Origin: UBA961 sp049317525
Lineage (GTDB): Bacteria > Bacteroidota > Ignavibacteria > Kapaibacteriales > UBA961
Reading direction: 5' to 3'
Length of the DNA stretch: 17,863 nucleotides
NCBI GenBank assembly: GCA_049317525.1
Contig: JBMOIC010000036.1
Coordinates: forward strand, 1-17,863
The position numbers and the translations under genes were made by a program. Position 1 is the stretch's first letter, and every line of letters begins with the position of its first letter. The notes beneath the pieces were generated by a model. It saw only the letters and a list, made by a program, of their open reading frames with translations. It searched no databases and was not told the DNA's origin. Below are positions 8,272 to 16,615 of the stretch, in pieces.

Positions 8272-9588
8272 ATGAAACGTTTTTTCTCAGTTTTAGGTCT
8301 TATGGCAATAATGGCAGGAACAGCCACATATGCCCAAGTTGAAATCGGTTATGCCAAAGAAGGCGGCGATACACAATATGATGCCGTAAAGTTTTTTTCC
8401 ATTGATGGTAAATATGCACCCGATAAGCAAGTGACATTAGTTGTATTTACCGATAAAATGGATCCAAAACCAGCGGATGTAAAACCTGATGGTCCTGCTT
8501 CGATGAATGGTGCCCAAAAATGCTTATTACACTCTGGTGCTGGTGCGAATTTCTGGGAAAAACCAGGAACAAGTGCTGATGGTACAAAAACAACTTTCGA
8601 TTCAGATGGTTGGAGAAATGATGCAATTGGTAGTATGACTCTTCAAGCTCCTAATATCTTTTCATTGTCATTTGTTCCTAAAGATTTCTACAAAACAGAT
8701 GTAGTAACTCATTATGGAATGGTATTTAATGATGGAAAAGATGGTAAAGCAGAAGGTAAAGATAATGGTGCGGATTACAAATTAATTATCCCAACAAAAC
8801 CAGCTGGCCCAATTGAAATTGGTTATATTAAAGAAGGTGGCGATACTCAATATGATGCTATCAAATTTTATTCAGAAGATGGCAAATATGATGCAAAGAA
8901 GCCAGTAACAATGGTTGCATTTACTGATAAAATGGATCCAAAACCAGCTGATGTAAAGCCAGATGGTGCTGCTTCGATGAATGGTGCCCAAAAGTGCTTA
9001 TTACACTCTGGTGCTGGTGCTAATTTCTGGGAAAAGCCAGGAACTAGCGAAGATGGTACTAAAACAACCTTCGACTCAGATGGTTGGAGAAATGATGCAA
9101 TTGGAAATATGACTCTTCAAGCTCCTAATATCTTTAGTCTTACATTTACTCCAAGTGTTTTCTACAAAACAGATGTAGTAACTCATTATGGAATGGTATT
9201 TAATGATGGAAAAGATGGTAAAGCAGAAGGTAAAGATAATGGTGCTGATTATAAATTGATTATCAATGGTACATCTACATCTGTGAAAGATGGTCAAGGT
9301 ACAGCTTATGATCTAAGCCCAGTATATCCAAATCCAACGTCAAATCAAGAAATTACAATGATAAATTATCGTGTTCTTAATACAATACAACGTATCGCTG
9401 TAAAAGTATATGATATGCAAGGTAATATTGTTCGTACAATCGTTAATGAAGATCAAACTCCTGCTCAATACATGGTATATTGGGACAAAAACAATGATGC
9501 TGGAATTCCAGTTGTTTCTGGTTCTTATATATATGTTATTCAATCTGGACAATACAGAACATCAAATACTATCATTGTAAATAATTAA
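8272..9588 (+). CDS. T9SS-exported double-module protein, probable glycan-binding (SusE/F-like role)
   Basis: 438 residues. The signal peptide spans 1-22 (ends TATYAQ). Two tandem modules of about 151 residues follow (23-173 and 181-331), each running from the motif EIGYxKEGGDTQYDAxKF to NGADYKLII, joined by a short PTKPAGP linker. A T9SS type A sorting domain begins at YPNP (352-355) and ends with GSYIYVIQSGQYR and NTIIVNN. AAGGTG at 8261-8266 supports the start. I know no named family for the module, but its rhythm (early FTDKMDP, later KCLLHSGA, two Trp, then FxP-FY, and a final VF-x-GKD-x-G-x-D-x-I stretch) parallels the N-terminal domain of the amylase at 9741-12614. Its place directly after SusC/SusD is where starch-binding SusE/SusF occur in Bacteroides. 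I infer a surface-attached or released alpha-glucan-binding protein with no catalytic residues; direct evidence for binding is lacking. Confidence 0.85.
   Translation: MKRFFSVLGLMAIMAGTATYAQVEIGYAKEGGDTQYDAVKFFSIDGKYAPDKQVTLVVFTDKMDPKPADVKPDGPASMNGAQKCLLHSGAGANFWEKPGTSADGTKTTFDSDGWRNDAIGSMTLQAPNIFSLSFVPKDFYKTDVVTHYGMVFNDGKDGKAEGKDNGADYKLIIPTKPAGPIEIGYIKEGGDTQYDAIKFYSEDGKYDAKKPVTMVAFTDKMDPKPADVKPDGAASMNGAQKCLLHSGAGANFWEKPGTSEDGTKTTFDSDGWRNDAIGNMTLQAPNIFSLTFTPSVFYKTDVVTHYGMVFNDGKDGKAEGKDNGADYKLIINGTSTSVKDGQGTAYDLSPVYPNPTSNQEITMINYRVLNTIQRIAVKVYDMQGNIVRTIVNEDQTPAQYMVYWDKNNDAGIPVVSGSYIYVIQSGQYRTSNTIIVNN
8338..9264 (+). repeat. Intragenic tandem duplication, 474-bp period
   Basis: Module 1 (8338-8790) and module 2 (8812-9264) within the double-module gene are offset by exactly 474 bp. 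Most of their length is near-identical in DNA, not only in protein. Bases 8685-8771 and 9159-9245 are identical over 87 bp, including third codon positions. The 21-bp linker belongs to the first unit only. This indicates a recent duplication or ongoing gene conversion, since older duplicates would differ at silent sites. Confidence 0.9.
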
Positions 9589-9610
9589 TACAAAATATAG
9601 CATTTCTTTT

Positions 9611-9644
9611 AGGCCTCTTTGCTTGAACAAAGAGGCCTTTTTTT
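9611..9644 (+). terminator. Strong intrinsic terminator
   Basis: A perfect 11-bp stem: AGGCCTCTTTG (9611-9621), loop CTTGAA, CAAAGAGGCCT (9628-9638), followed by a run of T. It lies 22 bases after the stop of the double-module gene. The upstream flank lacks an A-run, so it works for + strand transcription only. It separates that gene from the amylase operon. Confidence 0.93.
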
Positions 9645-9657
9645 ATATTTTTCATTT

Positions 9658-9715
9658 CTGTGAGAACTTTGTATTATGTAAATTTGATTGTAAATTTTAC
9701 TGTTAAAACTGTTAA
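9658..9715 (+). promoter_or_regulatory. Promoter candidate and direct repeat before the amylase operon
   Basis: TAAATTTG at 9679-9686 matches the TAnnTTTG -7 element; CTG at 9658-9660 is a one-mismatch -33 element 18 bases upstream. The transcript would start near 9693, about 48 nt before the amylase ATG. CTGTTAA occurs at 9700-9706 and again at 9709-9715, a 9-bp direct repeat just inside the transcript, sharing its half-site with the palindrome at 1239-1248. This placement suits control of the operon. Confidence 0.4.
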
Positions 9716-9740
9716 TATCCATTTATCGTGCTAAAAATAT

Positions 9741-12614
9741 ATGTATCACATTATCTTCTGTTTATTTCTTTGTCTTGCTGGAATTAATACTGTTCATGCA
9801 CAAGTAGTTATGTCCACTCCAACCCTTCCAATAGCAGATGATTCAATTTCAATAATATTTTATTCTGATAGAGGATCTGGTGGCTTAAAAGGTTTTACAG
9901 GCGATGTTTATGCACATACTGGTGTTATTACATCAAAATCAACTGGTCCATCTGATTGGCGATATGTGAAAACGAATTGGGGACAAAACACCGCAGAAAC
10001 AAGACTCACAAGATTTGCTCCTGATAAATGGCGCTTAACAATCCCAAATATTCGTTCTTATTATGGCGTACCTTCTCAAGAACAAATATTGAAAATTGCT
10101 CTCGTATTCAGAAGTGCATTCTCTGATAAAGAAGGAAAAGATACCGGCAATAAAGATATTTTTATAGATCTGTATCAAATTGGGGCTATTCCTACATTCA
10201 AAAACCCATTATCCCAATCGGTTCTCTTAGAAGTTGGTGAACAATTATCATTATCTGCTTTTGTTTCGTTAAATAATACTGCATTAAAGAATTTTTCTTT
10301 ACTCATCAATGAAAAAATATATGTTGATGCAGGTATTAAAACAACAATTGATACAGTATTTACCCCCACAAATTCAGGCTCTTATATCCTGCAATTAAAA
10401 ACAATAGATACCGCAAATCAGATAAAAACTTCATCAATTTCAGTGATTGTTGTGCCCGCATCCAAACAAGTTCCACTACCCTCTGGAATTAGCGAAGGAC
10501 TTACTATAACAAGCGATACAACAGCTATTTTTTGTCTTTTTGCTCCTTATCATAAATCAGTACATCTAATTGGAGATTTCAATTCCTATACAATGATGTT
10601 ACCTGAATATCAAATGAATAGAGCATATATTGATAAAGATAATGTATACTATTGGTTAGAAGTTTCAGGATTAAAACAAGGCTTAGAATATGGCTATCAA
10701 TTTGTTGTAGATGGATCTATCCGTGTAGCAGACCCATTTGCTCATAAATTTCTCCATGAAACGCTTGACAATGAAATTATCAATCAAAATCGTTATCCAA
10801 ATCTAAAGCCATATCCAAAAGGACAAACCAGTGAATTCGTATCTGTGTTTACAATGCGTCCAAAATCTCAAACAGAAATATATCCATATGAATGGAAACA
10901 TAATTATACAAGAATTCCTCAAAAAGATTTAGTCATTTATGAACTTTTGATTAGAGATTTTACCGAGAAAAGATCATATAAAGCCATCATTGATTCTTTA
11001 GATTATCTAAAAAAATTAGGAATAAATGCTATTCAATTAATGCCAATTATGGAATTTGATGGAAATCTTTCATGGGGATATGATCCAGCATTTCATTTTG
11101 GTGCAGATAAATATTATGGGACAGAATATCAGCTAAAAGAGCTGATTGATGAATCTCATAAACGTGGCATCGCTATTATATTAGACATCGTTTTTAATCA
11201 TCTTACAGGCGCTTCCCCATTAATAAGAATGTGGGCAGACGGCAAATATGGTCCACCATCATCAATCAATCCCTATGCAAATGTATTTGCGCCACACCCT
11301 TATAGTGTATTCAATGATTTAAATCATGAAAGTAAAGCCCTGCAAAGATATATTGATAGAGTTAATAAATATTGGCTCACTGAGTTTAAAGCAGATGGTT
11401 ATAGGTATGATTTATCGAAAGGATTTACTCAATTAGACTCGAAAGGTAATTATGGCACATGGGCAGCTTATGATGCTGTAAGAGTAAAACTTTTGCATAG
11501 AATGAGAAATGCTATTAGACAATATGATTCTACTGCTTTTTTAATTCTTGAACATTTTGCAGATACAAAAGAAGAAAGAGAATTAACAGATAGCTCTTTT
11601 ATGGTGTGGCATAATATGAATCCAACATATATAGAAGCTTCTATGGGCTATATAAATGGTCAATCAGACCAGGGGACTGCATCTGTTTACTATAAAAATA
11701 GATCTCTCAATCAACCTGGAAATATAGCGTATATGGAAAGCCATGATGAAGAGAGATTAGTAAAAAAACACTATTGTTATGGGAAATCTATTGCTGGATA
11801 TACAACTAAAGATACTTCCATTGCATTGCAAAGATCTGCTGCTATTGCTTCTTTGTTTTTCCCAATTCCAGGCCCTAGAATGATATGGCAATTTGGAGAA
11901 TTAGGATATGATGAAGGACTTCAATTAACAGGATCTTGTACCGACAATGCAAGTATTCGTATGAATATCAAGCCTTTACATTGGGATTATCTTAAAGATA
12001 TTCGAAGAAATAAACTTCAACAAATCTATTCTGCACTTATTAATCTCAGAACACAAAAAGTGTTTTCCTCACTAGATTCTAAATTAACCTTTAAAGCTTC
12101 TAAAGGTGATACTATAAGGTGGATATCATATGAACATCCATCAATGAATGCTCTGATTATCGCAAATTTAGATATGGTACAAAGAACAGTAAAACCTCCT
12201 TTTCCAAGTACCGGAACATATTATGACTATTTTACTGGTACTCCATTGCAGATAAACTCAAATGGCAATGTATTATCCTTAAAACCTGGTGAATTCCATG
12301 TTTTTACAACTGTGCAATTGCCAAAACCATCAGTAGAATCTTGGTCTGTTACAGGCTTAGACAATCAAGAAGAAATTCCAAAACAAGGCATTTATCCTCA
12401 TCCCGCAATTGCACATCAACACTTTACATGCTTCACTTCTTTTTCTGATGGAATTGCCAAAGTATATGATATACATGGATCAGAAATATCTTCTACCACT
12501 ATAGACAATGAAGGTTATGCGCATATGATGCCATTGCAATCTGGAATGTATAGCATTTTGTGTATAAGTAGCGATGGAACAAAGCAATCAAGACAATCAA
12601 TTATAGTTCAATAA
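9741..12614 (+). CDS. Multidomain GH13 alpha-amylase-type enzyme, T9SS-exported
   Basis: 957 residues. Order: signal peptide 1-21 (VHAQ); N-terminal beta-module about 22-150 resembling those of the protein at 8272-9588; an Ig-like segment about 155-245; a CBM48/early-set domain about 250-350 (VHLIGDFNSY, YGYQFVVDG, ADPFAHKF); a GH13 (beta/alpha)8 barrel from about 390; a C-terminal beta domain; a T9SS sorting domain from about 883 (YPHP in place of YPNP, then LQSGMYSI). Catalytic regions are complete: DIVFNH (482-487), YRYD with nucleophile Asp557, ILEHF with acid/base Glu604, and ESHDEER with Asp669 as the transition-state stabiliser (SHD where NHD is usual). It should cleave starch or glycogen at or outside the cell surface. 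Amylase versus pullulanase or neopullulanase specificity cannot be decided. No clear ribosome-binding site precedes the ATG, but the signal peptide fixes it. The stop overlaps the next start (TAATG). Confidence 0.94.
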   Translation: MYHIIFCLFLCLAGINTVHAQVVMSTPTLPIADDSISIIFYSDRGSGGLKGFTGDVYAHTGVITSKSTGPSDWRYVKTNWGQNTAETRLTRFAPDKWRLTIPNIRSYYGVPSQEQILKIALVFRSAFSDKEGKDTGNKDIFIDLYQIGAIPTFKNPLSQSVLLEVGEQLSLSAFVSLNNTALKNFSLLINEKIYVDAGIKTTIDTVFTPTNSGSYILQLKTIDTANQIKTSSISVIVVPASKQVPLPSGISEGLTITSDTTAIFCLFAPYHKSVHLIGDFNSYTMMLPEYQMNRAYIDKDNVYYWLEVSGLKQGLEYGYQFVVDGSIRVADPFAHKFLHETLDNEIINQNRYPNLKPYPKGQTSEFVSVFTMRPKSQTEIYPYEWKHNYTRIPQKDLVIYELLIRDFTEKRSYKAIIDSLDYLKKLGINAIQLMPIMEFDGNLSWGYDPAFHFGADKYYGTEYQLKELIDESHKRGIAIILDIVFNHLTGASPLIRMWADGKYGPPSSINPYANVFAPHPYSVFNDLNHESKALQRYIDRVNKYWLTEFKADGYRYDLSKGFTQLDSKGNYGTWAAYDAVRVKLLHRMRNAIRQYDSTAFLILEHFADTKEERELTDSSFMVWHNMNPTYIEASMGYINGQSDQGTASVYYKNRSLNQPGNIAYMESHDEERLVKKHYCYGKSIAGYTTKDTSIALQRSAAIASLFFPIPGPRMIWQFGELGYDEGLQLTGSCTDNASIRMNIKPLHWDYLKDIRRNKLQQIYSALINLRTQKVFSSLDSKLTFKASKGDTIRWISYEHPSMNALIIANLDMVQRTVKPPFPSTGTYYDYFTGTPLQINSNGNVLSLKPGEFHVFTTVQLPKPSVESWSVTGLDNQEEIPKQGIYPHPAIAHQHFTCFTSFSDGIAKVYDIHGSEISSTTIDNEGYAHMMPLQSGMYSILCISSDGTKQSRQSIIVQ

Positions 12615-14062
12615 TGAGAAAGTGTATATTCTTCTTCTTCGTACTTTTTACTCTGCATTCAACCCAGAGTAAAGAGTTTGCTGATCTATTAATAGACATT
12701 CAGAATACGCCTGATTCATTACAAAAATCACTTCTTCTTGATGCATTTATTAATGAAAAAAAGATATTTCCCTTAATTTCAGATCAGTCATGTTTGTTTT
12801 TCTATCGGGGCAGTCAATCTCGAGTAATTCTAACTGGAGATCATAAAAATTGGAGTGCGAATGGTGATACTTTACAAAGAATTCCTGGCACTAATGCCCA
12901 CTATCATATTAAATACTTTCCTCAAGATGCACGATTAGATTATAAGCTGATTGTAGGATCTAATTGGATATTAGACCCATTAAATCCATACACATGTATG
13001 GGAGGATTTGGTCCAAATTCTGAATTAAGAATGTCAAACTATCCTAAACAACCAGAACTTATTCTTGACCCTTCCCTTCCCAAAGGAACACTCATTGATA
13101 CCTCATTTAGAAGTAAAGTATTAAATAATAATCGCACGGTAAAAGTTTATCTTCCTCCTAACTATTCTGAATTCGATACAACTCAATATCCATTAATCAT
13201 TTTTCATGATGGACTAGATTATCTTCAACTTGGTAATGCAAACCAAACACTGAATTATCTCATTGCTAATAAAGTATGCGAACCTATTATTGCTGTGTTT
13301 ATTCCTGCTATAAATCGAAATGCAGAATATGCTGGAAATCAAATGCAACAATTCACAGAATTTGTAGTTCAAGATATTATAGGTTGGGTAGATAAACGAT
13401 TTAAAACAAAAAAAGAGCCACATTTTAGAGCTGTTGCTGGAGCATCAAATGGTGGAAACATAGCTCTATACTTTGGTATGGCTTATCCGAATCAATTTGG
13501 AAAAATTGCTGCTCAGTCTAGCAATGTTATTACAAGTATTTCTGCAGCATATAATGCTAATACGCTTCCTTTGCAAGTATATGTAGATATTGGTACTTAT
13601 GATATTCCTGTTCTGATACCAATGGTAAAAAATTTCAAACAAATATTATCTCTTAAGAAATATAATTTTATATATAATGAATATTCAGAAGGACATAGTT
13701 GGGGTAATTGGAAAGCACATGTGGATACATATCTTTCTTGGTTTTTTCCCTATTCAACAATGAAATCTTCTTCGGAAAACGTGAAAGCACATCAATTCAT
13801 AAAAATTCATCGTACTATATCGAATGATGCTGAAATGATTATTGATTATGAAACAAGCACTTCTCTATCCCCTTTAACTATTTCATTGATTTCTGTACAA
13901 GGAGAGATTTTGTCTTCATTGACATTGCCTCAAACTTCTATTGGATTACATTCTGATACGATGTCAGTAAAGCATTTATCATTGGCATCTGGAATGTATT
14001 TTTTACGATTTAACGATTCCAAATCTAGCTTTACCGAGAAAATCTTTTTGAATAATAGATAA
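12614..14062 (+). CDS. Esterase D-family alpha/beta hydrolase with CBM48-like N domain, T9SS-exported
   Basis: 482 residues; the ATG shares its A with the preceding stop codon (TAATG), indicating translational coupling to the amylase. Signal peptide about 1-19. An early-set/CBM48-like domain covers about 45-150 (VILTGDHKNW, DYKLIVGSNWILDPLNP, GGFGPNSELRM). The catalytic domain, about 165-380, resembles the esterase D/Fes/feruloyl-esterase group: VKVYLPPNY, LIIFHDGLDYL, nucleophile Ser278 in GASNGG, likely Asp330 in GTYDIP, His361 in EGHSWGNW. The C-terminal 90 residues fit a T9SS sorting domain (SVQGEIL, LASGMYFLRF, KIFLNN) although the opening PNP motif is absent. Its partner enzymes suggest that it removes acyl groups from, or acts while bound to, alpha-glucan. 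This is inference; the family also hydrolyses feruloyl, acetyl and siderophore esters. The triad looks intact, so an active enzyme is likely. Confidence 0.87.
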   Translation: MRKCIFFFFVLFTLHSTQSKEFADLLIDIQNTPDSLQKSLLLDAFINEKKIFPLISDQSCLFFYRGSQSRVILTGDHKNWSANGDTLQRIPGTNAHYHIKYFPQDARLDYKLIVGSNWILDPLNPYTCMGGFGPNSELRMSNYPKQPELILDPSLPKGTLIDTSFRSKVLNNNRTVKVYLPPNYSEFDTTQYPLIIFHDGLDYLQLGNANQTLNYLIANKVCEPIIAVFIPAINRNAEYAGNQMQQFTEFVVQDIIGWVDKRFKTKKEPHFRAVAGASNGGNIALYFGMAYPNQFGKIAAQSSNVITSISAAYNANTLPLQVYVDIGTYDIPVLIPMVKNFKQILSLKKYNFIYNEYSEGHSWGNWKAHVDTYLSWFFPYSTMKSSSENVKAHQFIKIHRTISNDAEMIIDYETSTSLSPLTISLISVQGEILSSLTLPQTSIGLHSDTMSVKHLSLASGMYFLRFNDSKSSFTEKIFLNNR

Positions 14063-14069
14063 TAAGTAT

Positions 14070-15599
14070 ATGAAACATTGCATTCTAACTTTTATATGTA
14101 TGCTGATAACATTTCAGCACGTCTATTCAGATCAAGAACTTACTAATACATATCATGAAGGAACTGCTTATTATGAAATATTTATTAGGTCCTTTGCCGA
14201 TTCAGACGGAGACGGTATTGGAGATATTAAAGGAATTATTCAAAAATTAGATTATCTGCAAGATTTAGGTATACATGGAATATGGTTAACTCCTTTTAAT
14301 CCTTCTCCTACTTATCATAAATATGATATTATTGATTATGCTTCTGTAGACAAAGAATATGGAACAATCGAAGATATAAAGAAGCTTCTTAAAGAAGCTC
14401 ATAAAAGAGATATCAAGATTATTATGGATTTTGTTGTTAATCATACTAGCAGCAAACATCCATGGTTTTTAGATGCGCTACATAATCGATCAAGTCCTTA
14501 TCATGATTATTATCTATGGGCTGATGAATCTGAATCACATAGATGGGAATCAAAACCATATAATCCAGGTTTGCCTTGGCAATGGCATAAAATAGATAAT
14601 TCTTTTAAGCAAAACGGACGTTATTATGGATTCTTTTGGAAGGAAATGCCAGATCTAAATTATGATAATCCTAAAGTGAGACAAGAAATTATCAGATATG
14701 GAAAATTTTGGATATCACTTGGAATTGATGGTTTTAGATTAGATGCAGCCCAGCATATATATGATTTGAATGAACATGAAAAAAGCAGAGCATGGTGGAA
14801 TGAATTTCGTGATTCAATGAATACTGTCAAGCCAGATCTATACTTAGTAGGTGAAATAGTTAATGCTGATTCTATAGTTGCTGGCTACTTTACAGGTTTA
14901 AAAGCTAATTTTCATTTCGATTTAGGGTCAACTATTATTTCCATGGTATCTTCCGAAAAAGTACCAACAAATTTTGTTGAAAAATTAAAAACTTCAATTG
15001 ATAATCATAAACAAATTCGCACTGATTGTATTGATGCTATATTTTTGACAAATCATGATCAAAATAGAATTATGAGTCAATTATCTGGCAATCAAAAAAG
15101 GGCCGCAATGGCTGCTTCAATTTATCTAACCTTGCCTGGACAACCTTATATTTATTATGGCGAAGAAATTGGCATGATGGGTCAAAAACCTGATGAAGCA
15201 ATTAGAGAGTGTTTGAATTGGAATAAAAAAAGAAGCAATGGCACTACCTCATGGAGAGAACCTCATTATAATCTTGCATCATCAATATCCATTGAAGATG
15301 CAATTCAAGATACTGCTTCGCTATATCATCATTATAAATCTCTCATTGCCCTAAGAAATTCTTATGCTTCCCTATTAGCTGGTACTATTGAGTCATTACC
15401 TTCAACAAATCAAGTTTTAGCTTATTCAAGAACAGCAAAAAATGAATCATTGATTATCGTTCATAATATTTCAGACACTGAACAGAATTATTCTATGAAT
15501 ACTTATAAAGTTGTTCAAAGTTTAACTTTAGGAAAAAAACAGAATATTTCTGATAATAAGATTCCCCCTTTTACAACATTGATATTAACAAATAAATAA
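14070..15599 (+). CDS. GH13 amylase / oligosaccharide hydrolase, probably periplasmic
   Basis: 509 residues. Signal peptide about 1-20 (HVYS), then the barrel begins at once with AYYEIFIRSF and the calcium-loop motif DSDGDGIGD (44-52). Conserved regions: DFVVNH (120-125), MPDLN (193-197, region V), GFRLDAAQH with nucleophile Asp225, LVGEI with acid/base Glu262, FLTNHDQNR with Asp330. The MPDLN form is typical of the GH13 group intermediate between oligo-1,6-glucosidases and neopullulanases (subfamily 36-like), so it probably cleaves maltodextrins rather than isomaltose. A short beta domain ends the protein, and there is no T9SS sorting domain and no lipobox, unlike the amylase two genes upstream. 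I infer that it works in the periplasm on oligosaccharides imported through SusC. It starts 7 bp after the preceding stop, with tandem stops TAATAA between and no clear ribosome-binding site. Confidence 0.94.
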   Translation: MKHCILTFICMLITFQHVYSDQELTNTYHEGTAYYEIFIRSFADSDGDGIGDIKGIIQKLDYLQDLGIHGIWLTPFNPSPTYHKYDIIDYASVDKEYGTIEDIKKLLKEAHKRDIKIIMDFVVNHTSSKHPWFLDALHNRSSPYHDYYLWADESESHRWESKPYNPGLPWQWHKIDNSFKQNGRYYGFFWKEMPDLNYDNPKVRQEIIRYGKFWISLGIDGFRLDAAQHIYDLNEHEKSRAWWNEFRDSMNTVKPDLYLVGEIVNADSIVAGYFTGLKANFHFDLGSTIISMVSSEKVPTNFVEKLKTSIDNHKQIRTDCIDAIFLTNHDQNRIMSQLSGNQKRAAMAASIYLTLPGQPYIYYGEEIGMMGQKPDEAIRECLNWNKKRSNGTTSWREPHYNLASSISIEDAIQDTASLYHHYKSLIALRNSYASLLAGTIESLPSTNQVLAYSRTAKNESLIIVHNISDTEQNYSMNTYKVVQSLTLGKKQNISDNKIPPFTTLILTNK

Positions 15600-15605
15600 C
15601 ACACT

Positions 15606-16592
15606 ATGAAATCTACATACATCTTAATCATTGCTTTAATCGTGTTTTCTTTTTGCCAAACGAAAGCACAAGACACATTTTCTATAGTATGTGCAGATTC
15701 AGTGACAAGGCAAGTAGGAAGCGCAGGAGCATCTTGCGTTGATCTCATTGCTTTTGGCATTACAGATGCATCTTTTTTAGCAGATATTTTTCCTGATTCT
15801 GGTGCAATTAATACTCAAGCTGCATATCAGCCCGGTAATCAAGAAAATGCTAGATTTAGAATGAGAGAAGGTGATACTCCAGAGCAAATCATTGAGTTTA
15901 TTAAAACGCATGATATTGAAGACAATCCAGAAATTAGACAATATGGAATTGCAGGATTTACAGGCAAAAAAGCTGTAGCAGCCGGATTTACTGGTGCAAA
16001 TTGTATCGACTATAAACAGCATATCACTGGTTCTGTGCAGGGTATAGCATATTCAATTCAAGGAAATATTTTACTAGGTAAACATATTTTAGATTCTATG
16101 GAATCACGCTTCCGGTATACTAATGGAAGCATTGTTTGTAGATTAATGGCTGCATTACAAGGAGCTAAAGTGATAGGCGCCGATACTAGATGTGCTGCTA
16201 ATAAATCATCATCTTTATTTGCTTTTGTTAAAGTTGCAAAACCAACTGATTCTTATGGTAAACCCTCTATATTTGAATCGTATATTACCTATAATGGTGA
16301 AATGGTAGAGCCAATCGATGAATTACAAAAAATAATCGATGATAAGATTGGGTGCAATACTACCTTTATCAAAGATCATGAAAAGTCTTACAATGAAGTG
16401 TTCCCAAATCCAGCTGAACAGAGAATTTCATTCGCTAAACCATATCATTTTGTTTCTTTACGATCATTATTTGGCAATGAACTTATCCATAATAATAATG
16501 CATCACAAACTTTAGACATTAGTGCGGTACCTAATGGAATATATATGCTTATAACTGACACAATGCTGGAAAAAATTATTATTCAGCATTAA
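15606..16592 (+). CDS. DUF1028 protein with T9SS sorting domain
   Basis: 328 residues. The signal peptide ends near TKAQ (19-22), directly followed by DTFSIVCAD, the hallmark N terminus of DUF1028. The family pattern continues with GSAGASC, NTQAAYQPGNQENARFRM, QYGIAGFTGKKA, GANCIDYKQHITG, YSIQGNILLGKHILDSM and RLMAALQGAKVIGADTRC. A T9SS type A sorting domain starts at FPNP (266-269) and ends NGIYMLI, EKIIIQH. DUF1028 is placed with the N-terminal nucleophile (Ntn) hydrolases, but its reaction is unknown. In cytoplasmic members the sequence opens Met-Thr-Phe-Ser, so Thr becomes the N terminus; here that Thr is residue 24, two residues after the predicted cleavage site. The gene lies 6 bp after the GH13 gene, so it belongs to the operon. 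No function can be assigned beyond a secreted, possibly hydrolytic protein. Confidence 0.88.
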   Translation: MKSTYILIIALIVFSFCQTKAQDTFSIVCADSVTRQVGSAGASCVDLIAFGITDASFLADIFPDSGAINTQAAYQPGNQENARFRMREGDTPEQIIEFIKTHDIEDNPEIRQYGIAGFTGKKAVAAGFTGANCIDYKQHITGSVQGIAYSIQGNILLGKHILDSMESRFRYTNGSIVCRLMAALQGAKVIGADTRCAANKSSSLFAFVKVAKPTDSYGKPSIFESYITYNGEMVEPIDELQKIIDDKIGCNTTFIKDHEKSYNEVFPNPAEQRISFAKPYHFVSLRSLFGNELIHNNNASQTLDISAVPNGIYMLITDTMLEKIIIQH

Positions 16593-16615
16593 TATTTTAA
16601 CTTTTAGGGAATTTT

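Noticed and set aside
14070..15599. Cytoplasmic oligo-1,6-glucosidase
   Set aside because: A signal peptide is present and region V reads MPDLN, not the QPDLN typical of oligo-1,6-glucosidases.
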